Source: Parvularcula sp039198765
GTDB lineage: Bacteria > Pseudomonadota > Alphaproteobacteria > Caulobacterales > Parvularculaceae
Reading direction: 5' to 3'
Assembly (NCBI GenBank): GCA_039198765.1
Contig: JBCCTF010000034.1
Coordinates: forward strand, 1-27,883
DNA: 27,883 nt
Part shown: positions 15,818 through 23,580 of the stretch, piece after piece
Layout: each line of letters opens with the position of its first letter
Position numbering within the stretch: the stretch's first letter is position 1
Notes under the pieces: generated by a model
What the model was told of the DNA's origin: nothing
The model's input: the letters and a program-made list of their open reading frames with translations, nothing else
Databases searched by the model: none
Translations under genes and position numbers: made by a program

Positions 15818-17005
15818 ATGACTGACGCCCTTGAGACTTTCCGCCAGGAGACCCGTGTGTGGCTCGAGGCGAATTGCCCCGAGAGCATGCGCGGTGAGTA
15901 TTCGCCGGAGAAAGCCTGCTGGGGCGGCAAGCGTTGGGTGTTCAAGAACCCCGATCAGAAGCTCTGGCTCGACCGGATGGCCGACAAGGGCTGGACGGTG
16001 CCGACCTGGCCGAAGGAATATGGCGGCGGCGGCCTGTCGAAGGACGAGAATGAAGTGCTCCGTGAGGAGATGAAACGCATCAAGGCGTTTCCTCCCCACG
16101 AGAACTTCGGCATCTCCATGCTTGGCCCAGCCCTCCTGAAGTTTGGGACCCATGAGCAGAAAGAGCGTTTTCTGAAGCCGATCGCTCGCGGGGAAATCCG
16201 CTGGTGCCAGGGTTATTCAGAGCCGGGCTCAGGCTCTGACCTCGCGTCGATCAAGACGAAGGCTGAGGACAAAGGCGACCACTGGCTGGTGAATGGTCAG
16301 AAGGTGTGGACGTCGTACGCAGATCAAGCGGACTGGATTTTCTGTCTGACGCGTACGGACAGTTCTGGGCCGAAACACCAAGGCATCACCTTCATGCTGC
16401 TCAGCATGGAGAACGAAGGTGTCTCCACCAAGCCGATCAAGCTAATTTCGGGTCGTTCCCCGTTCTGTGAGACGTTCCTTGATGACGTGAAGGTGCCCAA
16501 AGACGGCGACGAGGTTGTTAGCGAGGTTGGCGAAGGCTGGCGCGTGGCAACGTATCTCCTCACCCATGAGCGGGAGATGATCTCGGGCATGTTCGGTGGC
16601 GCGGCAACACGGTTTGTGGGCCATATCGCTGCGCAAGAGATGGGTACGGACGATCAGGGCCGCGTGGAAGACCCAATGCTCCGCGCCCGGGCTGCGCAGG
16701 CGGACCTTGACGGCTGGTCCTTCCTGACACTGATGAAATCGATCAAGGACCGCTCCGAGGCTGGCGAAAGCCTGGGTGCCGTGTCCTCAGCGCTGAAGTA
16801 CTACGGCACGGAGCTGAACAAGCGCCGCTATGAGCTGATGATGGACATCGGTGGCTCGGACGAGCTGGAGTGGGAGACGGACCGCAACGACGACGGCGAC
16901 CGCGCCCGCAGCTGGCTCCGCACCCGCGCCAACTCGATCGAAGGCGGCACGTCGGAAATTCAGCTGAACATCATCAGCAAACGGATACTCGAGCTTCCAG
17001 CCTAA
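15818..17005 (+). CDS. Acyl-CoA dehydrogenase (catalytic-glutamate subunit)
   Basis: A 395-residue flavin acyl-CoA dehydrogenase, which forms the alpha-beta double bond of an acyl-CoA. Visible are WCQGYSEPGSGSDLAS, the FAD/substrate segment of the middle domain, VWTSYADQADW, and the C-terminal IEGGTSEIQ, in which E375 is at the position of the catalytic base of medium-chain enzymes. The sequence resembles the larger partners of heteromeric dehydrogenases (FadE26/FadE28 types in mycobacteria). I chose the ATG at 15818, since CGGAGGA lies five bases upstream; an earlier in-frame start at 15773 has no such site. A MAPEG gene follows after 19 bases. A second dehydrogenase at 19054 lacks the corresponding glutamate. 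Confidence 0.92.
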   Translation: MTDALETFRQETRVWLEANCPESMRGEYSPEKACWGGKRWVFKNPDQKLWLDRMADKGWTVPTWPKEYGGGGLSKDENEVLREEMKRIKAFPPHENFGISMLGPALLKFGTHEQKERFLKPIARGEIRWCQGYSEPGSGSDLASIKTKAEDKGDHWLVNGQKVWTSYADQADWIFCLTRTDSSGPKHQGITFMLLSMENEGVSTKPIKLISGRSPFCETFLDDVKVPKDGDEVVSEVGEGWRVATYLLTHEREMISGMFGGAATRFVGHIAAQEMGTDDQGRVEDPMLRARAAQADLDGWSFLTLMKSIKDRSEAGESLGAVSSALKYYGTELNKRRYELMMDIGGSDELEWETDRNDDGDRARSWLRTRANSIEGGTSEIQLNIISKRILELPA

Positions 17006-17024
17006 GCGCTGGTAGGGGAAACGG

Positions 17025-17441
17025 ATGCTTGGCATCAACACGTCGAGCATTCTGCTCCCCCTCGCGGGGCATCTTCTTCTCCTCGTCTTTCTTTACGCTT
17101 GGTTGTCTGCGCTGCGGGCAATCAACGTCATGCGCGGGGCCTCGTATAGTGATCTCGCGCAGCCAAAGCTTGAGACTGGGTTGACTTACCGGGTTGCAGC
17201 GAACCTCAAGAACCAGTTCGAGGTGCCGCTGCTGCTCTATCCGTTGGTGCTGTTGCTCTGGTCGCTGGGGACGGCGGATCAGTTGGACCGGCTTCTCGTC
17301 TGGGTTTTCGTCTGGGGACGGATCATTCACACGGGCGTGCAGACGCTGACGACGAACGTGCCGCTGAGGGGCGTTGTGTTCACCGTGAATTTCCTTGCTG
17401 TGATGGGTTTGTGGGCGAAGTTTCTTATCGCGTCGATCTAG
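17025..17441 (+). CDS. MAPEG-family membrane protein
   Basis: A 138-residue protein with about four transmembrane helices and the MAPEG signature RVAANLKNQFEVP, in which the arginine, asparagine and glutamate residues are the conserved ones. MAPEG proteins include microsomal glutathione transferases and eicosanoid enzymes; bacterial members mostly have no known substrate. A good ribosome site (AGGGGAAACGG) lies just before the ATG, 19 bases after the acyl-CoA dehydrogenase stop, so it is probably in the same transcript. Its last 17 bases overlap the end of the convergent flavoprotein gene. Confidence 0.85.
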   Translation: MLGINTSSILLPLAGHLLLLVFLYAWLSALRAINVMRGASYSDLAQPKLETGLTYRVAANLKNQFEVPLLLYPLVLLLWSLGTADQLDRLLVWVFVWGRIIHTGVQTLTTNVPLRGVVFTVNFLAVMGLWAKFLIASI

Positions 17442-18612
17442 CGGCGGCATTGCCTGCCAACCATCCTGTGGCGAGACATGCTGTCAGGAGATAGCCGCCG
17501 GTGGGGGCGTCCCAGTCGATCATCTCGCCTGCGCAGTAGACGCCTGGGGCAGCTTTGAGCATCAGGGTTTCATCCAGCGCATCCCACGGCACGCCGCCCC
17601 GGGTGGAGATCGCTTCGTCTAAGGGTGCGGTGCCGGTCACTTGGACTGGCAAGGCCTTAACGCGAGCGGCGATCCTTTCGTCGGTCAGAGGATGATCTTT
17701 GCCCAGGCCCTCGCGGAACAGCGCGGCCTTCACGCCCGTCAGCCCCGCGCCTTTCCGCAAGCGGTTGGAGAGCGATTGCCCCTGCTTCTGCCGCGCGAGC
17801 TTTGACCCGAGCTTGGCTTCGCTGACATCGGGCGCGAGGTCGATGGTCAGTACACCCTCGTCTTCCAAGCTCTTGGCGAGGGGGTAGATGCCGCCGCTCT
17901 CTAGGCCCGATTTGGTGATGACAGCCTCGCCGCGACTGGTGGCGCCATCAGGGCTGGTAAAACGGACATTTTTGAGGGGAGCGCCTTCGAACCGGTCGAG
18001 CAAGACGTCTGACCAAGCGATCTTCAAGCCGACATTGGAAGCTGCGAACGGCAGTGGCGAGATTCCAGCTTTGCTAAAAAGATCCGTCCACGCACCATCA
18101 CTTCCCAGCCTGCGCCATGATCCGCCGCCGCATGCGAAGATGACGGCGTCAGGCTCCACCGTGGAGTTGCCATCTGACCCTTCAAAGTCCAGCCTTCGTT
18201 TGCCGTCCCAACCGGTGAGGCGGTGACTTGGCTTCACCTCCACGCCTCTCTCGCGCAGATACGCCAGCCACGCGCGGAGGAGGGGGGAGGCTTTCATCAT
18301 CAGGGGGAAGACCCGGCCCGTCGTGCCCACATGCTCCTCGATCCCTAGCCGTGCGAGGAACCTGCGCACGTCATCACTGCCAAACCGATCAACGATCGCT
18401 TTGATCCGCGGGTCATCACCGTATCGGTCGAGGAAGTGGGCTTTATCCTCCGTATGCGTGATGTTGAGCCCACTTTTGCCAGCCATCAGGAACTTGCGGC
18501 CGAGGGACGGCATTTGCTCATAGACCGTGACAGATGCGCCACCGGCGCTAGCCGCATCAGCGGCCATGAGGCCCGCAGGCCCTCCGCCGATAATGGCGAT
18601 CCTGCGTGTCAT
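17425..18612 (-). CDS. FAD-dependent oxidoreductase, HI0933/BaiN-like (PP4765 type)
   Basis: A 395-residue flavoprotein. It opens with the dinucleotide-binding IAIIGGGPAGLMAADAA (5-21), followed by YEQMPSLGRKFLMAGKSGLN (31-50), a hallmark of the HI0933-like family, and ends with the FAD-contacting PGVYCAGEMIDWDAPTGGY. The subgroup resembles that named after Pseudomonas PP4765. Members are often annotated as aminoacetone oxidase or BaiN-like reductase, but the true substrate is not known for most. It is translationally coupled (ATGA) to the upstream GIY-YIG-like gene, with GGAGGAGGA as ribosome site. Its 3' end overlaps the convergent MAPEG gene. Confidence 0.88.
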   Translation of the reverse strand: MTRRIAIIGGGPAGLMAADAASAGGASVTVYEQMPSLGRKFLMAGKSGLNITHTEDKAHFLDRYGDDPRIKAIVDRFGSDDVRRFLARLGIEEHVGTTGRVFPLMMKASPLLRAWLAYLRERGVEVKPSHRLTGWDGKRRLDFEGSDGNSTVEPDAVIFACGGGSWRRLGSDGAWTDLFSKAGISPLPFAASNVGLKIAWSDVLLDRFEGAPLKNVRFTSPDGATSRGEAVITKSGLESGGIYPLAKSLEDEGVLTIDLAPDVSEAKLGSKLARQKQGQSLSNRLRKGAGLTGVKAALFREGLGKDHPLTDERIAARVKALPVQVTGTAPLDEAISTRGGVPWDALDETLMLKAAPGVYCAGEMIDWDAPTGGYLLTACLATGWLAGNAAARSTR

Positions 18613-18959
18613 TCCTCCTCCGCCAGGTCGCGCCAGTCCGGGTTGGCTTCGTCGATCAGCTTACGGAGCTCTGTCTCATGCCAGCGCCTGAGGCGCAGCA
18701 TCCGAGTGACCGCCGTATGCCGATCAGCAAACGCTTCGGTCAGGACGAGGAGGGGCGTCTGCCGCTTCAGGTTCCCGCAAATGCGATGGCGTAGCGCCCG
18801 GGCGCCTGCGTCTTTTGCCATGGAGATCGAGAAGTGCCGCTGGGCCTCATCGGTCAGAACATAGACCACCCAGGGGTACGCGCCCGGGTGCACTGCCTCT
18901 GCGGTGCTTGCCAAGGGGCTGGTCACCCGGCCGTATCTCTTGCGTCTGCGCACGACCAT
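18609..18959 (-). CDS. Degenerate GIY-YIG domain protein, probably nuclease-dead
   Basis: A 116-residue basic protein with the outline of the small GIY-YIG (UPF0213/YhbQ-like) family: a first strand PWVVYVLT (29-36), a second strand, a helix with ARALRH (53-58), then an RLRRWH stretch (89-94) and the family-typical end IDEANPDWRDL (102-112). Aligned by eye, the catalytic tyrosine of the YIG motif is replaced by S44, and the metal-binding glutamate by M88; the conserved arginine R54 remains. It therefore probably lacks nuclease activity but could still bind nucleic acid. It overlaps the flavoprotein start by ATGA. Placement in the family is by shape and end motif, hence moderate confidence. 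Confidence 0.7.
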   Translation of the reverse strand: MVVRRRKRYGRVTSPLASTAEAVHPGAYPWVVYVLTDEAQRHFSISMAKDAGARALRHRICGNLKRQTPLLVLTEAFADRHTAVTRMLRLRRWHETELRKLIDEANPDWRDLAEEE

Positions 18960-19053
18960 GCAGAAAGCCTATCACACCCATGCGCGCAAGCCGGGTTCCC
19001 TTCGCCTGCGGCCTGGGGCAGGTAGGGGGCCAACAAGAACATGAGGAGACGCC

Positions 19054-20187
19054 ATGCCCCTGGTGCTGAGTGAAGAGCAACAGATGCTCCAAGACACCGC
19101 GCGCGGATTCGCTGAGGAACAGAGCCCGATTTCTGAGCTGCGCCGCCTGCGCGACGAGGATGTTGCCGACGGCTTTCACCGCGATTTGTGGGCGCAGATG
19201 GCGGAGCTGGGCCTCACCGGCGTGCTGGTGGACGAGGATCAGGGCGGCTCTGGCTTTGGCTATGTGGGCGCGGGGCTGATTGCGCAGGAGCTGGGCCGGA
19301 CGCTGGCCGCTAGCCCCTATGTCTCCACCTCGATGATGGCTGCGACGGCGCTGTCGAAGTTTGGGTCGGATGACCAGAAGGCGGCGCACCTACCGAAAAT
19401 TGCAGGCGGAGAGACGGTCTTTGCGATCGCCTCCGACGAAGCGAAAAAGCACACGCCGCACCATGTCGCTATGCGCGCAGAGCGTTCGGGCAATGGCTTC
19501 AAGCTGTCGGGTGAGAAGACGTTTGTTGCTGAGGGCTTTGCCGCAGACCAGCTGATTGTCGCTGCACGGACTGGCGGGGCGGATGATGACAAGGAAGGGG
19601 TGACCCTGTTCTTGGTCGACGCATCGAAGGCTGAAAAAGACCGTATGAAGACGATCGACAGTCGCGGCTTTGCGCGGATCAAGCTCGACGGCGTTGAGGT
19701 CGATGGCGACGCGGTGCTCGGCCAGGTGGACCAGGGCCTCGGCGCGCTGGAGGTGATCCTCAACGCAGGCCGCGCTGGCCTTGCAGCAGAGATGGTCGGC
19801 TCATCCGAAGCGGTGTTCGACATGACTCTCGACTACCTGAAACAGCGTAAGCAATTCGGCACCGAGATCGGCCGCTTCCAGGCGCTACAGCACCGCGCGG
19901 CTCATCTGTATACAGAGCTTGAGATGGCCAAGGCCGTGGCGCACCAGGCCCTCGACGAACTCGACAACAACCTGAACGGCGCTGGCGCGTCGATCAGCCT
20001 TGCGAAAGCCAAGGTGGCCCAGGTCGCGCGCCTGGCCAGCAACGAGGCGGTGCAGATGCACGGCGGCATCGGCATGACCGACGAATACGACGTCGGCTTC
20101 TTCATGAAACGCATCCGCGTCGCCGGAGAACTCTTCGGCGACCACGACTACCACATGAACAAGCTGGCTGAGGTGATGGGGTACTGA
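19054..20187 (+). CDS. Acyl-CoA dehydrogenase (subunit lacking the C-terminal glutamate)
   Basis: A 377-residue acyl-CoA dehydrogenase-fold protein. The N-terminal helical domain, QLIVAARTGG-type middle domain and C-terminal QMHGGIGMTDEYD are clear. Where the 15818 gene has IEGGTSE, this one has AGELFGDHDYH, a form typical of the small subunits of alpha2beta2 acyl-CoA dehydrogenases, such as FadE27 and FadE29 of mycobacteria, where the partner supplies the base. The ATG at 19054 has GAGGAG upstream. The stop overlaps the start of the next small gene (TGATG). Alone it could be inactive; a complex with the 15818 product is an inference. Confidence 0.9.
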   Translation: MPLVLSEEQQMLQDTARGFAEEQSPISELRRLRDEDVADGFHRDLWAQMAELGLTGVLVDEDQGGSGFGYVGAGLIAQELGRTLAASPYVSTSMMAATALSKFGSDDQKAAHLPKIAGGETVFAIASDEAKKHTPHHVAMRAERSGNGFKLSGEKTFVAEGFAADQLIVAARTGGADDDKEGVTLFLVDASKAEKDRMKTIDSRGFARIKLDGVEVDGDAVLGQVDQGLGALEVILNAGRAGLAAEMVGSSEAVFDMTLDYLKQRKQFGTEIGRFQALQHRAAHLYTELEMAKAVAHQALDELDNNLNGAGASISLAKAKVAQVARLASNEAVQMHGGIGMTDEYDVGFFMKRIRVAGELFGDHDYHMNKLAEVMGY

Positions 20188-20747
20188 TGGGGCGTGTACG
20201 GTGCATTTCTGCGCTGACACTTTCGCTGATGGCGACTGTTGCTTGTCGCGATGAAACCGAAGACGTCGCGAGCATCATTGAGTTTGCACAAGCTCGTTCT
20301 GACGATGCATTCTGGAGTGACCCACTGGTTTGTTTAGCGCTCTTCGAGCTGAACTTCAGCGCTCAAAGCCAAAGACAGCTAGCTAAGGAAACTATTGATG
20401 TATACCAACGATTGCTTGCGCTAGCGAAGTTGCATGCGGCTGTTTCTGTGGAACTAGAGGACAAAGCGCCCTCGTTGGACGGCTCGCTCCTGCAGGTTCG
20501 AGAGCAGGCGTCTGGAATGGCAAGTGTGGTTGTCTCCCGCTTACGTTCCGAAGGTGGAGACCACGTGGATGCTGAGAAATCCATCAATGTGCTCAGAAGC
20601 TGTCTAACGGAGCAACGATTTGCTCGTGAGGCCGCTTATCGAGAGGCTAAACAAATCTGGGGCAGCGACAGTGTCGAGCGAACTACAGGGCTCGACGATA
20701 AAATGGTCTCGGCTCTGACGCGAGCCGCGGAAGGTCCATCCCTATAA
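20187..20747 (+). CDS. Small exported or lipoprotein-like protein of unknown family
   Basis: A 186-residue protein I do not recognise. It begins with a short basic n-region and a hydrophobic core ending in MATVAC (C20), which could be a weak lipobox or a normal cleavage site. The rest is predicted helical, charged and soluble. Codon use differs from its neighbours: hand counts give about 45-50% GC in 20281-20400, against about 65% in a sample of the thiolase gene (21001-21060). The ATG overlaps the upstream stop (TGATG) and lacks a ribosome site of its own, so it depends on coupling with the dehydrogenase. It could be a recent acquisition or a fast-evolving orphan. The thiolase starts 32 bases after its stop. 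Confidence 0.6.
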   Translation: MGRVRCISALTLSLMATVACRDETEDVASIIEFAQARSDDAFWSDPLVCLALFELNFSAQSQRQLAKETIDVYQRLLALAKLHAAVSVELEDKAPSLDGSLLQVREQASGMASVVVSRLRSEGGDHVDAEKSINVLRSCLTEQRFAREAAYREAKQIWGSDSVERTTGLDDKMVSALTRAAEGPSL

Positions 20748-20779
20748 AATGCAGAATACCGAATAACGGAGGAAACACC

Positions 20780-21979
20780 ATGAAGAACGCACTTATTGTC
20801 AGCGCGGCGCGGACGCCGATTGGGAAGGCTTATCGGGGGGCGTTTAATCAGACGGGCGCGGTGGAGCTGGCTGGGCATGCGGTGAAGCATGCTGTGGAGC
20901 GCTCAGGCGTTGAGCCTGCGAGTGTTGATGACTGTGTCATGGGCGAGGCGCTGCAGCTGCGCACCGGAGGAATGAACCTGGGCCGCCAGGCCGCTTTGCG
21001 CGCTGGTCTCGGTTACGACGTACCCGGAATGACCCTCGACCGTCAGTGCGGCTCGGGCATGATGGCGATTGCCACCGCGGCAAAGCAGATCGTCGTCGAT
21101 AACATGACCACGGTTGTCGCGGGCGGTGTCGAGAGCATCTCGACCAACCAGACGGGCGATGCGCAGATCATCTTCCCGAACGATCACCTGATGAAGGAGA
21201 TCCCGGCGACCTACATGACCATGATCGAAACGGCGGAGATCGTCGCGGAGAAGTATGGCGTGGGCCGCGATCGTCAGGACGAGTACGCCTACAACTCGCA
21301 AATGCGCACCCACGAGGCGCAGCAGGCTGGGCACTACGACGCGGAAATCGTCCCTATGCCGAGTGTCATGGCACGGAAGAATAAAGAGACCGGCGAAGTC
21401 AGCCAGGTTGAGGTCACCCTGGAGAAGGACGAGGGCAACCGTCCGGAGACGACGCTTGAGGGCCTCCAGGGCCTGAAGCCCGTCTTCTCCAACGGCCAGC
21501 GCGTCGCCGAGGGCAAGTTCATCACAGCCGGCAACGCCTCACAGCTGTCCGATGGCGCCGCTGCCGTCACCCTGATGGAAGAAAGCGCAGCCGAGAAGGC
21601 GGGTGTCACCCCGCTGGGCCGCTACGTCGGCATGGCTGTCGCCGGAACCGATCCGTCGGAGATGGGCATTGGCCCAATCTACGCCGTGCCGAAGGCGCTG
21701 GAGCGCACGGGCCTCAAGGTGGACGATATTGGCCTTTGGGAGCTCAACGAAGCCTTCGCGTGCCAGGTGATCGCGTCTGCGGACAAGCTTGGCATCGCGT
21801 ATGATCGCCTGAACGTCGATGGCGGCGCGATCTCGATCGGCCACCCCTACGGAATGAGCGGTGCACGGATGGTCATGCATGCGCTGATCGCCGGTAAGCG
21901 GGTTGGCGCGAAGTATGTCTGCTGCACCATGTGCGTCGGTGGCGGGCAGGGCGCAGCCGGAATTTTCGAAGTTCTGTAG
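20780..21979 (+). CDS. Thiolase (acetyl-CoA C-acyltransferase family)
   Basis: A 399-residue thiolase. The catalytic residues are complete: C90 in DRQCGSGM, H355 in SIGHPYGMSG and C385 in CCTMCVGGGQG. It also has the NEAFA motif. It either cleaves 3-ketoacyl-CoA, completing a beta-oxidation round, or condenses two acetyl-CoA; the neighbouring acyl-CoA dehydrogenases favour degradation. The ATG has a strong GGAGGAA site. It converges on the membrane-fusion gene with only three bases between the stop codons and no visible terminator. Confidence 0.93.
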   Translation: MKNALIVSAARTPIGKAYRGAFNQTGAVELAGHAVKHAVERSGVEPASVDDCVMGEALQLRTGGMNLGRQAALRAGLGYDVPGMTLDRQCGSGMMAIATAAKQIVVDNMTTVVAGGVESISTNQTGDAQIIFPNDHLMKEIPATYMTMIETAEIVAEKYGVGRDRQDEYAYNSQMRTHEAQQAGHYDAEIVPMPSVMARKNKETGEVSQVEVTLEKDEGNRPETTLEGLQGLKPVFSNGQRVAEGKFITAGNASQLSDGAAAVTLMEESAAEKAGVTPLGRYVGMAVAGTDPSEMGIGPIYAVPKALERTGLKVDDIGLWELNEAFACQVIASADKLGIAYDRLNVDGGAISIGHPYGMSGARMVMHALIAGKRVGAKYVCCTMCVGGGQGAAGIFEVL

Positions 21980-21982
21980 GGC

Positions 21983-22921
21983 TTAGCCAACCTGTCCAAT
22001 ACGGACCATTTCACCGTCCTCGGGGACCTCATACATGGGGTCCTCGACGATCAGGCGGGCCTCGACGGGTAAGCCGTCCACGTAGAACCCGTCGCGGGTC
22101 GTCGCTACGATGGTGATTGGGAGCGTTTTCACCCGACCGGTGGGGCCGCTTCCGGTGACGATGCGCGCCGCCATGCCTTTGCCTTGGACGAGGATCAGAG
22201 CACGGAACGGCACCAGCATCGGCAGGACTTGCTCAGTGTTGATCACAATCTCTGCTGCCTGCCCCTCGACCATGGTGTTGGCGCCCGTCACGGCGACCTC
22301 GAAGGTGAGGTTGTTGTCGGGGTCAGCGTCGGTATCCGGATAAACCACACGCACAGCGCTGTCCGTTGCTGCACCCTTGGCAAGGACCTGGGCCGGATCG
22401 CCAGGGATAATCACCTGCGCCTGGCGAGGGGTCATCTCTCCGGTTGCGACCAGTGATTGGGGATCGAAGATCGTCAAACACGGTTCACCCGCTTCGAGCA
22501 CTGTGCCTGCACTCGCGTTCACGGAGCGGACGACGCCGTCGATGGGGCTAAACAAAACGAGCGTCTCGCCACCAACCGGCCTGATCCTGCACACAGCATC
22601 GCCAGCCGACACGGTGGCCCCAACCTTGGTTTGGACGGACACCACCCGCGAGCGTTCCTCAGCACGCAGCGCGACACGCCGTTCGGCGTTGAGCTTAGCC
22701 TTGAAGGAGACGTCCCGCATCTCGCTAGAGCTTGCCACGAAGACCACGGCGACGGCCGGGTAATAGATCGGCTTCACTTCTTCGACGCTCGCAGGGATCA
22801 GCAGGTCTGTCTTGAAGGCGAAGAGCGCGAAAACGACGGCCAAGGGTGCGAGGCCAACGGCGATCGAGCTGAAATTGATCCGCTTTTTGGGGATCTCGAG
22901 CCGCGTGGCGGTCATTTCCAT
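21983..22921 (-). CDS. Membrane-fusion protein (HlyD/RND adaptor family)
   Basis: A 312-residue periplasmic adaptor-type protein with one N-terminal membrane helix (about residues 19-38) and a biotinyl-lipoyl-like domain: RVVSVQTKVGATVSAGDAVC on one side and a second half, PIDGVVRSVNASAGTVLEAGEPC, on the other. The short hairpin between these halves suggests a compact adaptor without a long coiled coil. A beta-barrel region with QAAEIVINTEQVLPMLVP follows. Such proteins usually link an inner-membrane RND or ABC pump to an outer-membrane channel, but no pump or channel gene lies nearby. The ATG at 22921 has GGGGAGG six bases upstream. Confidence 0.83.
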   Translation of the reverse strand: MEMTATRLEIPKKRINFSSIAVGLAPLAVVFALFAFKTDLLIPASVEEVKPIYYPAVAVVFVASSSEMRDVSFKAKLNAERRVALRAEERSRVVSVQTKVGATVSAGDAVCRIRPVGGETLVLFSPIDGVVRSVNASAGTVLEAGEPCLTIFDPQSLVATGEMTPRQAQVIIPGDPAQVLAKGAATDSAVRVVYPDTDADPDNNLTFEVAVTGANTMVEGQAAEIVINTEQVLPMLVPFRALILVQGKGMAARIVTGSGPTGRVKTLPITIVATTRDGFYVDGLPVEARLIVEDPMYEVPEDGEMVRIGQVG

Positions 22922-22933
22922 GGCAGGCCTCCC

Positions 22934-23404
22934 CTAGAGCGCCGCCACCTCCGTCACAGCCTCAGACGTTGCCCCGTCCTCAGCGTCAGCGCGCTCCCAA
23001 ACCAACTTCTTGCAGATTGGGCCTAAGCAACCGGAAACGGACAAGGCTTCATCGGAAAGAAGGCGTAAACGTGCGCGATACGTTCGGCCGTCCTTCGGAT
23101 TGTAGATCGCTCCCGCGCCCCAGGCGCCACGATGCGGCTCAAACCCGTGGAGCAGCGTCACGCCGACCATTGAGCGGCCACGTAACGCGTGGTCCGGATT
23201 GTTGTGGTCGGCCACCATGCCGCCGTGTTCAGGATGAACCGCGACCACCACACCGCAGGGTGTTCCGTCTCCGCAATCGCTAATCTCGACAATCGACGCC
23301 CCATCGGGTGTGACCCAATGTCCAGCCACGTCGAGGTCAGATGCTGCGGCAACGCTGGTGCCCAAGGCAGCCCACACCACAATGTATCGCGCGACACCGA
23401 CCAT
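22934..23404 (-). CDS. Exported DUF2147 protein
   Basis: A 156-residue protein with a signal peptide (MVGVARYIVVWAALG, cleavage near VAAA-SDLD) and a DUF2147 domain: GHWVTPDGASIVEI at the start, NPKDGRTYRARLRL in the middle, and VSGCLGPICKKLVWER at the end. Four cysteines could pair in the periplasm. DUF2147 is common in alphaproteobacteria and forms a small beta barrel; its role is not established. I chose the ATG at 23404, because it gives a proper signal peptide and has GGGAGGG upstream. It lies 12 bases before the membrane-fusion gene on the same strand, so the two are probably co-transcribed. Confidence 0.85.
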   Translation of the reverse strand: MVGVARYIVVWAALGTSVAAASDLDVAGHWVTPDGASIVEISDCGDGTPCGVVVAVHPEHGGMVADHNNPDHALRGRSMVGVTLLHGFEPHRGAWGAGAIYNPKDGRTYRARLRLLSDEALSVSGCLGPICKKLVWERADAEDGATSEAVTEVAAL

Positions 23405-23477
23405 GGCGCGAAACCCTCCCGAACTCACACGTCGACCTTGAAACGGCGAGGTGCTGTTTGCCAAGCACAAAGTGCGA

Positions 23478-23494
23478 CAATTTGGTGCAATTTG
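23478..23494. repeat. Two tandem CAATTTG boxes in the DUF2147-hisG gap
   Basis: Direct repeat CAATTTG (23478-23484), GTG, CAATTTG (23488-23494), a 10-base period, which puts both copies on the same face of the DNA helix. It lies 87-103 bases upstream of hisG and 74-90 upstream of the divergent DUF2147 start. It could be a binding site for a regulator of either gene. No known consensus is recognised. Confidence 0.3.
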
Positions 23495-23534
23495 TTTGAA
23501 CGATCCTGTGCGCCTTAAGGCCCCTGGCTCTTTT

Positions 23535-23558
23535 GCCGCACGGTTGCTAACCGGCGGC
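23535..23558 (+). promoter_or_regulatory. Hairpin in the hisG leader
   Basis: GCCGC-A-CGGTT (23535-23545), loop GCT, AACCG-GCGGC (23549-23558): a 10-bp GC-rich stem with one bulged A, ending 22 bases before the hisG ATG and just ahead of its AGGA ribosome site. No short leader peptide with histidine codons is visible, so a classical his attenuator is not supported. It could be a leader stem, a weak terminator or a DNA dyad. Confidence 0.4.
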
Positions 23559-23580
23559 GCCAGTAGCAGGAATGCCTTCC

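Noticed and set aside
23525..23540. TGGC...TTGC pattern before hisG as a sigma-54 promoter
   Set aside because: The spacing between the GG and GC elements is too short for a sigma-54 site.
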